Position numbers and translations under genes: made by a program
The notes under the pieces: model-generated
The model's input: only the letters and a program-made list of their open reading frames with translations
Database searches by the model: none
Told to the model about the DNA's origin: nothing
Assembly: GCF_902705885.1 (NCBI RefSeq)
Contig: NZ_CACSIP010000025.1
Location: 74-64,073, forward strand
From: Mycolicibacterium austroafricanum
GTDB taxonomy: Bacteria > Actinomycetota > Actinomycetes > Mycobacteriales > Mycobacteriaceae
DNA: 64,000 nt
Reading direction: 5' to 3'
In this document: piece after piece, positions 30,996-39,966 of the stretch
Layout of the letters: each line of letters begins with the position of its first letter
Position numbering within the stretch: position 1 is the stretch's first letter

Positions 30996-32635
30996 TGAAA
31001 CGGATCGGCGCGGCAGCCGGGGTTGCCGCACTTTTGACCATGACGCTGTCTGCCTCACCTGTATGGGCGGTAGAGCCACCCAAGGTTGATCCTGCGGCTC
31101 TACCGCCCGACGGGCCGCCCGAACCTGCTGAGGAGATGGAGCTCAAACAGGCGTGCCGCCAGGCTCTGACGATCGCACAACCTGATGTCACGCAGCCAGC
31201 ACCGGCGACCGCGATGTTGAACCTTCCTGAGGCGTGGAAGTTCTCGACAGGTGCGGGAGTGACCGTTGCAGTCATCGACACCGGTGTGACGCCGAGCCCA
31301 CGTTTCAAAGATCTGGTGGGCGGGGGCGACTACGTGATGGGCAGGTACGGTGACGGCCTTGAGGACTGTCAGGTCCACGGGACGATCGTGGCCTCGCTGA
31401 TCGCCGCACAGCCGCAAGGCAGTCCGGTGCCGCCGCGCCGCCCGGAGAATGCGCCGGCCCAGCCTCCCATCGACGGGGTGAGCGCGATTCCCTCGCCGCC
31501 ACCGACCACTGCGGCACCACCAAGCCCGACCACGGTGACGGTCACGGTGCCGCCACCCGCACCACCTCCGCCGCCACCGCCGCCGGAGGGCGATGGCGAG
31601 GTCGCACCGGCAGCTGGCGACGGCGATACGATCACCGGCACCGATCCGGCAGCAGGCGATGACACACGGGTTGTTGCTCCTCCTCCGCCAGGGGCGCCCG
31701 ACGGTTTGGTTGGTGTGGCACCGGATGCACGGCTGGTGTCAGTGCGGCAGTCCTCGCAGACGCACGGCCCCAAGTCGTACAACGCAAACGACAAGGACCA
31801 CAAAGCCGGTGACGCCGGCACCCTTGCCCTGGCGGTGCGCCATGTGGCGGATCTTCCCGGGATGGAACACGGCGTGATCAACATTTCGGTGGTCAACTGC
31901 ATCAACGCCGCCACCCCCATCGATCAGGCAGCCCTAGGCGCTGCGCTGCGCTATGCGGCGGTCGAAAAAGACATCGTGGTGGTGGCAGCGGCGGGAAACA
32001 CCAGCGGCGACTGCCCTGCCAACCCGCTGTATGACCCGCTCCATCCCGATGACCCACGCAACTGGGCCGGCGCTCAGACGGTTGTGGCGCCGGCGTGGTG
32101 GCAGCCCTATGTGCTCGCCGTCGGCGCAGTGGAGCCCAACGGTGAGCCCGCAGCGTTCTCCGTACCAGGACCGTGGGTGCAGATCGCCGCACCCGGTAAC
32201 CAGATCATGGGACTTGGCCCCGAGGGGACCGTGGTGAACGCCAACCCGAATGTGGAGCCAAGTAAACCGCCGGTGCGGATCTATGGTTCAAGCTTCGCCG
32301 CGCCGATCGTCTCGGGCACTGCGGCACTGGTACGGGCGGCCATGCCGAAACTGTCGGCACCACAGGTCATTCACCGCCTGGTGGCCAGTGCCCACCCCCC
32401 AGCCGGAGGAGTCGACAACCGGGTCGGCTACGGCATCGTGGATCCCGTCGCGGCCCTGACCAAGTCGATTCCCGATGGCCCGGTGCAGTTCGACGAGCAT
32501 CTGGCCGACAAGCTGATCGCGCCACCGCCGCCGCCTGGTCGCGATATGCGCCCGGGCAAGGTGGCCGCGCTGGCCGCTATCGCGGTGATCGCGGCGGCAA
32601 CCGTGCTGATCCGTGTAGCACGGAGGCGCGGATGA
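30992..32635 (+). CDS. mycP: Mycosin subtilisin-like protease MycP, 547 aa
   Basis: A Sec signal peptide (MMKRIGAAAGVAALLTMTLSASPVWAVEP) starts the protein. Catalytic residues lie in VAVIDTGV (Asp, about 95), DCQVHGT (His, about 128) and YGSSFAAPIVSGTAAL (Ser, about 433). A C-terminal TM helix (VAALAAIAVIAAATVLIRVARRR) anchors it. A large Pro/Thr-rich insertion (about 145-235) sits after the His region, longer than usual. Mycosins stabilise the ESX membrane complex and clip some substrates. The start overlaps the eccD stop (ATGA). Confidence 0.95.
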   Translation: MMKRIGAAAGVAALLTMTLSASPVWAVEPPKVDPAALPPDGPPEPAEEMELKQACRQALTIAQPDVTQPAPATAMLNLPEAWKFSTGAGVTVAVIDTGVTPSPRFKDLVGGGDYVMGRYGDGLEDCQVHGTIVASLIAAQPQGSPVPPRRPENAPAQPPIDGVSAIPSPPPTTAAPPSPTTVTVTVPPPAPPPPPPPPEGDGEVAPAAGDGDTITGTDPAAGDDTRVVAPPPPGAPDGLVGVAPDARLVSVRQSSQTHGPKSYNANDKDHKAGDAGTLALAVRHVADLPGMEHGVINISVVNCINAATPIDQAALGAALRYAAVEKDIVVVAAAGNTSGDCPANPLYDPLHPDDPRNWAGAQTVVAPAWWQPYVLAVGAVEPNGEPAAFSVPGPWVQIAAPGNQIMGLGPEGTVVNANPNVEPSKPPVRIYGSSFAAPIVSGTAALVRAAMPKLSAPQVIHRLVASAHPPAGGVDNRVGYGIVDPVAALTKSIPDGPVQFDEHLADKLIAPPPPPGRDMRPGKVAALAAIAVIAAATVLIRVARRRG

Positions 32636-34218
32636 GTTCACTGGTCGGATTTGACATTCGGGCCCTGCTGGCCAGCGAGGTTGTTGCGGCGGCAGCCGGG
32701 TTGACCCTCGTGTGGTCAGGTGTGGCGTGGCAAGCAGCTGTGGCTGCGGCCCTGATAGTGGTCCTGGCGGGCACCGTGGCTATCAAACGGCATTCGCCGG
32801 CGAGATGGTTGGCGTTGGGCGGGCGATGGCCGTGGTCGCGCAGGAAAGTGATGGGCGCGGCGCTGCCAGCACCGGTGGACACCGGCTTCGATGGGGCGGT
32901 GGTCGGGGTGCGTCTGCACGCCGGAACGTTGACGTCGATGATCGCGGTCGCCGGAAGCTCATACACCCCAACGTTTTTGGAACGTACCCGCACGGCATCG
33001 ACGACCAACACGGTCCCGATGAGCGTGCTGGCTCCGTTGGTCGATCAGTTCGGGTTGGCGGTCAGTATCGAGGTTGTCTCCGCGGGCCGACGTCGTGCAC
33101 TGATGGGCATCTATGCTGCCTTGTACGAGAAGATCATTGGGACTCGCCCTGTCGCTGGGCAGCGACGCACGTGGCTGATCCTGCGCGTGGATGTCGTCAA
33201 GAGCATCCAGGGGCTGGCATCCCGCAAGAGCCTTTTTGCGGCCATGGCTGCGGCCACCGAGCGGTGCGCACGGCAACTCGACGAAGCAGGATGCCGGGCA
33301 CGTCCCTGCACCGCCGATGACCTCATTGAGGCCGAGAAGCTCCTTCTTGGCCCCGGCAGCACAGAAGTTGAGGATCGTTGGTCCCACATTCAGTCAGCGG
33401 CAGGAAGTGTCGCTACCTATGTGGTGCAGGCAAAGGATCTTCGAGAGCGTCCGATTGATCGTCTGTGGATCATGCGTGCGAACGCCGTCGCCCACAGCGT
33501 GCACCTCAAACCCACCGAAACTGGGCCCCAAATGGCGGTGTCTGTACGGATAGAGACCGTGCAACACAAGGACTTTGATGTGCCCGCAGTGTTCAGTCGG
33601 ATACCGGGCGAGCAGGCCAGGGCATTGCGGGCTGCGCGGGCGAGCGCTGAGGATGTCCCGCACCTGGAGTATGTGCCCGCGGTTGATCTGAACTTGCACG
33701 CAGGCCCATCGGGAGTGTTGCTTGGGCGCACGGTCGAGGACAAGACACCGTTTCTGCTCCCCTTGACAGACCCGTTGCGATCCACTTCGGTGTCGGTTGC
33801 CGCCAACCCGACCCTGGTCCGACAGATTGTGCTACGCGCGGAGGGAACCGGGGAGCGGATCGCGATCTATACGCCAAATCCCATGGCATGGGCCAATGTT
33901 GGGCGTTCGTCGCGAATCTGGATCGCACCTTCGCCGCACACCAAACCGCCAGGGCCGGTCACCATGATCGTCGCCGACGGTGTGGAGGCACCCGTGATTG
34001 CGGCGTCCACCGTGATTACCGTAGAACCTGTGCTAGCGGCGTCAGAAGTTCAAGCGCGACACACGGCGGCGGGGACAGCCGATCAGCGTGTTGATGTGTC
34101 GATCACCGAACACGACAACAACCAGTTGACGGTGGGGACTCAGTCTGAGAGCTGGATGATCGAGCCGGTCTATTACGCTGATGAAGCGAACTTCCTGAAC
34201 GAGCCGAGCTACGCCTAA
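32632..34218 (+). CDS. eccE: ESX membrane component EccE, 528 aa
   Basis: Two N-terminal TM helices (LLASEVVAAAAGLTLVW, AAVAAALIVVLAGTVAI) and a cytoplasmic domain with GFDGAVVGVRLHAGTLTSMIAVAG and ALRAARASAEDVPHLEYVPAVDLNLHAGPSGVLLGRT fit EccE. It is last in the ESX gene order, as in chromosomal loci, and ATGA-coupled to mycP. The convergent gene begins 6 bp after its stop. Confidence 0.9.
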   Translation: MSSLVGFDIRALLASEVVAAAAGLTLVWSGVAWQAAVAAALIVVLAGTVAIKRHSPARWLALGGRWPWSRRKVMGAALPAPVDTGFDGAVVGVRLHAGTLTSMIAVAGSSYTPTFLERTRTASTTNTVPMSVLAPLVDQFGLAVSIEVVSAGRRRALMGIYAALYEKIIGTRPVAGQRRTWLILRVDVVKSIQGLASRKSLFAAMAAATERCARQLDEAGCRARPCTADDLIEAEKLLLGPGSTEVEDRWSHIQSAAGSVATYVVQAKDLRERPIDRLWIMRANAVAHSVHLKPTETGPQMAVSVRIETVQHKDFDVPAVFSRIPGEQARALRAARASAEDVPHLEYVPAVDLNLHAGPSGVLLGRTVEDKTPFLLPLTDPLRSTSVSVAANPTLVRQIVLRAEGTGERIAIYTPNPMAWANVGRSSRIWIAPSPHTKPPGPVTMIVADGVEAPVIAASTVITVEPVLAASEVQARHTAAGTADQRVDVSITEHDNNQLTVGTQSESWMIEPVYYADEANFLNEPSYA

Positions 34219-34224
34219 AACCCA

Positions 34225-34944
34225 TTAGCGCTGAACGACGCGGATGCGCCCACCGACCACGTTGCCGGATCTGAACGCTTGCTTTACCGCCGTCTCGGCA
34301 TCTTCGGCCTCTGCGGCCGCTAACCCCAGTTCCCCGGTGATGACGGTCAGCCAACCAGTCGACCGGGCCGTTGCAGCCCACATCCCGGCTGGATCATCAT
34401 CGCCGAAGTGCTCCAGGAACGGACCTGGCCGGCCGGGTAGCTGGTCGATATGACCGGAGCCGTCGGGATTCAGATGAACCGTGTACCCGGTAACTTCGGG
34501 GAAAGGCTGATCGAATGCGGTTGCCAGATCAAACCCGTCGCCCAAATACAACCCGGCGGCAAGACCTGTCTGCTCACCGGTATCGGTAACAGCGAACACG
34601 TCGCGCGGCAGGTCGACAAGCAGCATCGCCTCCACACGTTGACCGTCGCGACCCGGCCCGAAGACCACTTTGAGGGTCGTGACGTCGTCACCGTCAATCT
34701 GGCTAGGATCAACAGGTGCAGCGTCGGCCACGTGCGACAGCACGCACCTGTGGTGGGCGAACTGCACCACCGGCGGATAATTCGGCGGTATTGCCACGAC
34801 AACACTGGTCAGCTCCACACGAGCATCGCCCTGTCCACCACATCCGACGCAGTTGTAAACACCCACAGTGGCACGGGCTTCGGCCATCACCTGTTCGGGC
34901 ATGATCTTGCGAACCTCGGGGGCAAAAACAAGACGGGCAGCCAT
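34225..34944 (-). CDS. Hypothetical protein, 239 aa
   Basis: A soluble protein with a CVGCGG...HHRCV Cys/His cluster near residues 32-68 that could bind zinc, a central beta-rich region (VFGPGRDGQRVEAMLLVDLPRDVFAVTDT) and an acidic helical end. The family is unknown. ATG 34944 lies 6 bp after a TAAGGT -10 (34956-34951), favouring this over TTG 34950 and implying a leaderless mRNA. It is divergent from the coupling-protein gene and convergent with eccE. Confidence 0.55.
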   Translation of the reverse strand: MAARLVFAPEVRKIMPEQVMAEARATVGVYNCVGCGGQGDARVELTSVVVAIPPNYPPVVQFAHHRCVLSHVADAAPVDPSQIDGDDVTTLKVVFGPGRDGQRVEAMLLVDLPRDVFAVTDTGEQTGLAAGLYLGDGFDLATAFDQPFPEVTGYTVHLNPDGSGHIDQLPGRPGPFLEHFGDDDPAGMWAATARSTGWLTVITGELGLAAAEAEDAETAVKQAFRSGNVVGGRIRVVQR

Positions 34945-35004
34945 ATTCAAACCTTACCGTTGGCGGGGGAGTTTGCTCTGCACAGGAAGAATGAGGTTGC
35001 GCAG

Positions 35005-35033
35005 TTCAACTTCGGCGTATGCGGCAATAGGGT
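35005..35033 (+). promoter_or_regulatory. Leaderless promoter of the coupling-protein gene
   Basis: TTCAAC (35005-35010), 17 bp and TAGGGT (35028-35033) end 6 bp before ATG 35040. The 15-nt stretch GCGCAGTTCAACTTC is identical to that at 40480-40494. Confidence 0.65.
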
Positions 35034-35039
35034 CGGATC

Positions 35040-36428
35040 ATGTTTGATCCGTATGCCCAACCGTATAAGCGTCCGCCACGCACCGGGCCGTACTGCGGCT
35101 TTGTAGAGCGCGTGGATCCGGATACGCGGCGCAAGTTTTATGTTCCGGCTGAAACGGACAGCCATATTTGGGTGTTGGGCAGGACGGGGGCCGGGAAGAC
35201 CACTTTGGTGTTGGCGCCGATGGCGATTGCACATCAGGGTCCTGCGTTCATCGTTTCGTCGAAAGACGATCTGCTTCAGTGGATTTTGCCGTACCGGCCG
35301 GGTCCATCCAAGCTCATTGATTTGCGGACTGTCCGCAATCCGATGTATCCGAGGGATGTCGAACCGGTGCGGTTCGATCCGACTACGTCGATACAGAGTG
35401 TTGATGATGCGTACACGACGGCCTCGACGCTGCTGCAGATGGCTTCTACCGCCTACGGCGCGGGCGCGCAGCAGGTTACTGATGGGGGCACGTGGGAGTC
35501 GCTAGGTGAGGGGCCGCTGGCAGCGTTTTTGTATGCGGCGTCGCCGGCACAAACGAATCTGGGGATGCGGTGGGTTCTGCAGGCAATTCAGAAACCCATC
35601 TTGTTCGAGGATGACCCCGCAGATACGCCGTCGTGGGCCATGGCGGCCGAGCTGGTGAATGTTCCTGAGTTGAAGGCTGAAGTCGATCACGCCGCTGACA
35701 TGGATCCCAGACAACGCGATTCGATATTGTTCTCGTTGTCGAAAGCCACTCGGGCATGGTTGCGGATGGCGTTGCGTGAGCAGCCGGAGGGTGCGTTCAC
35801 TCCGGAGTTTCTCGATGACCCGACCGCCACGGTGTATGTGATGGCGCCGGGTAACGGTACGACCGCGCCGGCGGCGGTGACGCTGATTGAGCAGCTTGTG
35901 GAGCGGTGGCGGGAGAAGACTTCCCAGTGGGAGGATCTGAGCCGTCTGCTGGGTGTGATCGACGAGGCCCCGAATACCGCCCCGATGCCCCGGCAGGCGA
36001 ATTATGTCGGTGAGGCACGGGGTCTTGGTGCCAATCTGGTGATTGCGCAGCAGGCAAGCAATCAGACCGATATCACCCACGGCCCGATCTACACCGAAGT
36101 GTTGCGCAAGATTTTTCCGGCGGTGTGTGTGATGCACGGAGCAGCCGAGGAGGAGCTGCTGCGGGCGGGCGCCGAAGAGCGTGGGGTGCAGCATCGTCGC
36201 GGTGAGGCTCAGAGTGTCGATGGTGGCCGCAACCAGTCCGGGCGCTTGGAGCAGGAAGTCGAATGGCAGGAGTTGATGTCACGCAACCCTGACAAGGCCC
36301 GGTTGCTGCTGCGGGGCACGGTGGGTCAAGAGGTCTATTTGCCACACGTGACAGAGTTCGTGGCGAAATTTTGGCCCAAGATGGCTCAGAATCGAAATAT
36401 ACCGGTCAAGCCGGCGGCAGTAGGCTGA
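35040..36428 (+). CDS. VirD4/TraG-type conjugation coupling ATPase, 462 aa
   Basis: Walker A GRTGAGKT (residues 47-54) and Walker B-like LLGVIDEAPN mark a VirD4/TcpA-class ATPase. Also present are IVSSKDDLLQWI after Walker A, an all-alpha-like middle, and the characteristic LGANLVIAQQASNQ. No N-terminal TM helix is present, so it may rely on a partner membrane protein. Coupling proteins bring the relaxosome to the secretion channel; no relaxase is seen in this window. ATG 35040 is leaderless. Confidence 0.82.
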   Translation: MFDPYAQPYKRPPRTGPYCGFVERVDPDTRRKFYVPAETDSHIWVLGRTGAGKTTLVLAPMAIAHQGPAFIVSSKDDLLQWILPYRPGPSKLIDLRTVRNPMYPRDVEPVRFDPTTSIQSVDDAYTTASTLLQMASTAYGAGAQQVTDGGTWESLGEGPLAAFLYAASPAQTNLGMRWVLQAIQKPILFEDDPADTPSWAMAAELVNVPELKAEVDHAADMDPRQRDSILFSLSKATRAWLRMALREQPEGAFTPEFLDDPTATVYVMAPGNGTTAPAAVTLIEQLVERWREKTSQWEDLSRLLGVIDEAPNTAPMPRQANYVGEARGLGANLVIAQQASNQTDITHGPIYTEVLRKIFPAVCVMHGAAEEELLRAGAEERGVQHRRGEAQSVDGGRNQSGRLEQEVEWQELMSRNPDKARLLLRGTVGQEVYLPHVTEFVAKFWPKMAQNRNIPVKPAAVG

Positions 36429-36432
36429 CCCC

Positions 36433-37962
36433 ATGTTGCGGGTCGACACCGATGCTCTGGTGGCCGTCGCGCGGTCACTGGAAAAGACGGCCGTAGGGCT
36501 GCTCGCCAGCAGTGGGGCGGTACATCCGCCGCTGGCCGCCGATGTCGCGTCGGTGACCGCAGCGACGCGCTTCACTCATCGTGCCACGGCGTTGTCCAGT
36601 GATGTCCGCAATGGCGCGCGGGGGCTGCTGTCGTCCGCGGCGACGCTGCGGGCCATCGCGGGCAACTACGAGGAGACCGACGAAGAGATCGCGCGCGCGC
36701 ACGCAATGCTGCAGATGCCGCGTGCCGGGGCGGGTCAGGTTCCGCACGTGGAACCAATACCGGCGCGTGAAAACCGGGCGCAAGTGCCGATGCCGGCCCC
36801 GGTACCGCGGCCCGGTGAGGTGGTGGCGGCGACGTTTCATACTGGGGATGGCTCGCGTGGCGCGGGGTTCATCTCGCAGATGCAGGCCACCGCCGATCAC
36901 GCGGAATTGGCCTCGGCGCAAACGCATTCAGCCGTGCGAGTGTTGGACTCGGCATGGAAATCGCCTGTCTCGGCGGCACCGGCGATCGAGCACCTGTCGA
37001 ATCAGTCCCGGTTTTTTGGGTTGGTGGCTTCAGAGCATCGTCAGACGGCAGACTCGGCATCCCAGCACGCCCAGAACTTCGCTGCGCACAAGAGCCAGGC
37101 AGATTCCCCACAGGATTTCGAACGATTGCGGGCACAGATCGCGCAGGTAGAGGCCGCGAACAACACTCCTCCCAATGTCGGGCGTTACAGCGGACTACTG
37201 AAATCGCTCAACGATCAGCTCACTGAGATGGAGCAACGCAACCAGAAAAACGGGGCCGACTATCACGATGGGGCCGACGACGAGTCGCAGGCTGATCCGC
37301 CCTCGGATGAGGCTAAGGACATGGGTCAGGCGGCAGGGTTAGCGGCCGCGCTTCCGGGGATGATGGCCTCGCTGGCTGCCGGCATTCTCGGGGCAGTCGG
37401 GGGCCTGGCCGCCAAGGTGCCTGAAGCCGCGGGACAAGCCGCCACACAGGCAGTTTCGGGTATTGGGTCGGCGATGGGCGCAGCCCAAAAAGGTTCGGGG
37501 CGTTTGAAAATGCCGTCCTGGGATGATCCCGGTGTCGGCGGTCTGGGCGGTGGTGAGGGTTCTGGTGGGGGTACCGCACCCGCCGGGGGGCTGTCCCCGG
37601 CCCCGGGCGTGCAGACCCCCCCGGCGGGCGGCCTGGACACTTCCCGGGCCGCGGGAACCCCGCATCCGGTGCCGGCTGCGCCCGCACCTGCCGGCAGCGG
37701 GGGGATGGGGATGGCGCCCATGGGGGGCATGGGCCCGATGGGCGCAGGTGGCGGCGCGGGGGACAAGGACAAGGGCGGCAAAGAGCGCAAGATTTTGGTC
37801 CGGGCGCCGCGCAACTCCGAGCCGGTCAAGGGCGTGCTGCAGCCAACAGGTCAGGACCGCCAGCCGTCTGAGGCCAATGAACCCGCGGGGGAGAATGGTC
37901 AGCCAGAAGGCACCCGGCGGATCGTGCTCGGTAGCCGTAAGGCAAAACCCGCTGACCAGTGA
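36433..37962 (+). CDS. EspB-like candidate ESX substrate, 509 aa
   Basis: Two helical domains precede a disordered tail. Residues 1-90 (LVAVARSLEKTAVGLLASSGAV through ATLRAIAGNYEETDEEIARAH) look WXG100-like and end with YEETD, a good YxxxD export motif. Residues 150-260 (MQATADHAELASAQTHSAVRVLDSAWKSPVSAAPAIEHLS) resemble the PPE-like half of EspB. The C-terminal 200 residues are Gly/Pro-rich with GMGPMGAGGGAG. The gene lies in the T4SS cluster, 4 bp after the coupling protein, so it may be an ESX-exported factor used in mating. A TAGGCT -10 lies 6 bp before ATG 36433. Confidence 0.65.
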   Translation: MLRVDTDALVAVARSLEKTAVGLLASSGAVHPPLAADVASVTAATRFTHRATALSSDVRNGARGLLSSAATLRAIAGNYEETDEEIARAHAMLQMPRAGAGQVPHVEPIPARENRAQVPMPAPVPRPGEVVAATFHTGDGSRGAGFISQMQATADHAELASAQTHSAVRVLDSAWKSPVSAAPAIEHLSNQSRFFGLVASEHRQTADSASQHAQNFAAHKSQADSPQDFERLRAQIAQVEAANNTPPNVGRYSGLLKSLNDQLTEMEQRNQKNGADYHDGADDESQADPPSDEAKDMGQAAGLAAALPGMMASLAAGILGAVGGLAAKVPEAAGQAATQAVSGIGSAMGAAQKGSGRLKMPSWDDPGVGGLGGGEGSGGGTAPAGGLSPAPGVQTPPAGGLDTSRAAGTPHPVPAAPAPAGSGGMGMAPMGGMGPMGAGGGAGDKDKGGKERKILVRAPRNSEPVKGVLQPTGQDRQPSEANEPAGENGQPEGTRRIVLGSRKAKPADQ

Positions 37963-37986
37963 CAACGCTCAATTCCGGGGGGATTG

Positions 37987-38014
37987 TACACAGGGGCAAA
38001 GCCCTTTGTAGACA
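37987..38014 (+). promoter_or_regulatory. Promoter-like block upstream of the YbaB-like gene
   Basis: TACACA (37987-37992), a 16-bp spacer and TAGACA (38009-38014) repeat the block upstream of espI (27532-27559), flanks included. Confidence 0.45.
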
Positions 38015-38043
38015 ACCAGCGGGGGCCGTGTTTGGATCATTTT

Positions 38044-38385
38044 GTGGAGATTCCGCATCTACCTTCCTCCGAGGCGCTACGTCGTCTGCCACCCGAACAG
38101 CGAGTGATGGCAACTCAGGCAAAGCTGCAGCAGGTGCAGGCGGTGTTCAAGAGCAAGCGTCAGGAACTCGACTCGTTAACCTCTGATGCCGGCACCAGTG
38201 ATGATCTGGTGCACCTGGAAATCCACGGTGACGGTCAGTGGAAGAAGCTCAGCTTGCATCCTGCTGTGGCCGCCCGGCTGACCAATATCGAGCTTGAAGA
38301 AATCCTCAACGAAATCTTCACTGTGGTCAATGAGGACGCGCGCAGTCAGTGGGCACAATGCCTGTCGTTCAACAGGCCGGCCTAG
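38044..38385 (+). CDS. YbaB/EbfC-like small protein (EspL-like), 113 aa
   Basis: The sequence MATQAKLQQVQAVFKSKRQELDSLTSDAGTSDDLVHLEIHGDGQWKKLSLHP...NIELEEILNEIFTVVNEDAR follows the YbaB/EbfC pattern: a helix, two or three strands with a DGxW/K turn, and a C-terminal helix. ESX-1 EspL belongs to the same group. Such proteins bind DNA or act as chaperone partners. I used GTG 38044, downstream of the predicted transcription start; TTG 37984 and GTG 38101 are alternatives. Confidence 0.6.
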   Translation: MEIPHLPSSEALRRLPPEQRVMATQAKLQQVQAVFKSKRQELDSLTSDAGTSDDLVHLEIHGDGQWKKLSLHPAVAARLTNIELEEILNEIFTVVNEDARSQWAQCLSFNRPA

Positions 38386-38405
38386 CGTACAAATGGGGGG
38401 GACTT

Positions 38406-38894
38406 ATGGCTGACACAGACCGAAGTGGTCCGGCTGAACGCTGTGTTGAGTACCTCTGTGTCAACAATGCCGGCGACGCGCTGATCCTTGTCACCACCGA
38501 TGGCAACTACAGGAACTTCCGGCTGTACGTGGGAAGCCTAGGGGCTGAGATGCGCGAGGTCACAGTGTTCGATGCGGAGCGGATGCGTGACGGGGGAACG
38601 ACCTGGATCTTCACTGCAGAAGGTACTTTCTTCGCGCCTTCCCCACTGCGCCCGCCGGAGTGGGGACTAGGCTCAGACGGCTCTTGTGTTTGGCCAACGG
38701 CAGACTTAGTGGGGGACACATGGGGATTGCCAACCGCCGATACGTTCCGGCCGCCCTTGCCGTTACCCAACCCCGAGTCCTTCAAACTGGTTGACCGCGC
38801 GGTGTATGTCGATGTGGGATCCGCCACCGACGATCGAATCCTCATTGAACGCGCACAGACGGCTCTCGCGCCCGCTCACAGAGACAACGCATGA
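38406..38894 (+). CDS. Hypothetical protein, 162 aa
   Basis: A soluble protein with a beta-rich N-half (EYLCVNNAGDALILVTTDGNYRNFRLYVGSL) and a Pro-rich middle (APSPLRPPEWGLG). No known family is recognised. A GGGGGGAC ribosome site precedes ATG 38406, and a TTCAAC...TAGCGT promoter-like pair lies at 38368-38388. The gene is ATGA-coupled to the next gene. Confidence 0.5.
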   Translation: MADTDRSGPAERCVEYLCVNNAGDALILVTTDGNYRNFRLYVGSLGAEMREVTVFDAERMRDGGTTWIFTAEGTFFAPSPLRPPEWGLGSDGSCVWPTADLVGDTWGLPTADTFRPPLPLPNPESFKLVDRAVYVDVGSATDDRILIERAQTALAPAHRDNA

Positions 38895-39271
38895 CGCACG
38901 CCGCCCCCACCGATATCGAAGCGGCCCTGAGGCTCGTTCCGCCCCTGTGGGGTATGCACGCGTGGTCGCTCGCTCGCAGCGAGCAGAACGGCGATGTCAC
39001 GTGGGCGTTGGCCGTCATCACGCAGGGCACTGTGTCCTCACCGGAACACCTGCTTCTGTTTTACCGCGGCACCTACATTGGGACCGCCACCGCGGATCCG
39101 CGCCCGTACACGCGCGTTCTCGACGTCACCGGCGATGTGGTGACAGTGGAGTACCGATGGCCCCTGGGCGAGGAGCCGTTGGCGGCCCCGGCCGGTGTGG
39201 GCACCGTCCGCTACCAGGTCAGCGCCCAGGGGATACAGCCTCTGGACGCACCGCCGTGGCCGCAGCAATGA
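38891..39271 (+). CDS. LppP/LprE-like domain protein, 126 aa
   Basis: The C-terminal half (VTVEYRWPLGEEPLAAPAGVGTVRYQVSAQGIQPLD) resembles the mycobacterial LppP/LprE lipoprotein domain, and the N-half (LRLVPPLWGMHAWSLARS...LLLFYRGTYIGTATAD) is compatible. There is no signal peptide or lipobox, so it is probably cytosolic or exported another way. It overlaps both neighbours by ATGA. The assignment is tentative. Confidence 0.45.
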   Translation: MTHAAPTDIEAALRLVPPLWGMHAWSLARSEQNGDVTWALAVITQGTVSSPEHLLLFYRGTYIGTATADPRPYTRVLDVTGDVVTVEYRWPLGEEPLAAPAGVGTVRYQVSAQGIQPLDAPPWPQQ

Positions 39272-39336
39272 GCGGCAGGTACGGCGTGTTCACTTCCACC
39301 TCGCCGAACCCGTATTGGCAGGCGCTCGACACTTAG
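39268..39336 (+). CDS. Tiny coupled ORF, 22 aa
   Basis: ATG 39268 overlaps the previous TGA. The peptide contains SPNPYWQALDT. It may be a short tail gene or chance; only the ATGA coupling supports it. Confidence 0.25.
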   Translation: MSGRYGVFTSTSPNPYWQALDT

Positions 39337-39369
39337 CACCATCGGTAGGTCGTTATCGGGTGTGCTCGA

Positions 39370-39966
39370 TCAAATGCGTGGGGTGTGGTCCCGCGCTTCC
39401 ATGATCTGGAACGTTTCGATCTCGGCTTCGGGCCGCTTCAGTGGTAGCCAGTCCTGGCTTTCCGGTATGGCCAGCCACCCTTCGAGGATGCCGTAGCCAG
39501 CGGCGATGAAAAGGGCTGCGGGGATTTGCCAGATCAGCCACGGCACCACCAGCACGCCAAGCACGGTCATGGGCGGGTCGTAGAACATCGGCAACGCAAC
39601 GCCGGTGAGTGCTGCGAGACCGAACAGCATGGCTAGCGGGTAGGCGTAGAGGCGCTGTGGAATAAGGGACACAAGGTAATTGGACAGAATCCGGGCGGCT
39701 GCCCACCCCGCCGGCGCCACGGCTGCCAGCACCAGCACAGTTGCACCTTCGGCGTAGTCGGCGGGGGTGTTCCATTGCCGCTGCCAGATGGTGGGGGTGA
39801 CTTCGTCTTCATGCTGATCGGGGGACGGCGTGAACTCCTGGCGGCGCCGGCGCCTCAGCGACCTGCCGAGCAGTTCGGCGCGGCGGTGCTGCATGAGGAA
39901 GGGACCTTGGTTGTGCATGATCCATTCACGCCGTAGGTCATCGACGTGTTGGGTACAGGTGCGCAT
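39370..39966 (-). CDS. Membrane protein, 198 aa
   Basis: An N-terminal cytoplasmic region with a basic run (LLGRSLRRRRRQEF) is followed by hydrophobic segments at about residues 72-98 (ATVLVLAAVAPAGWAAARIL), 108-125 (YPLAMLFGLAALTGVALP) and 133-155 (MTVLGVLVVPWLIWQIPAALFIA), then a charged tail. The start overlaps the upstream stop (TGATG), fixing it at 39966. The family is unknown; it may belong to the T4SS. Confidence 0.55.
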   Translation of the reverse strand: MRTCTQHVDDLRREWIMHNQGPFLMQHRRAELLGRSLRRRRRQEFTPSPDQHEDEVTPTIWQRQWNTPADYAEGATVLVLAAVAPAGWAAARILSNYLVSLIPQRLYAYPLAMLFGLAALTGVALPMFYDPPMTVLGVLVVPWLIWQIPAALFIAAGYGILEGWLAIPESQDWLPLKRPEAEIETFQIMEARDHTPRI

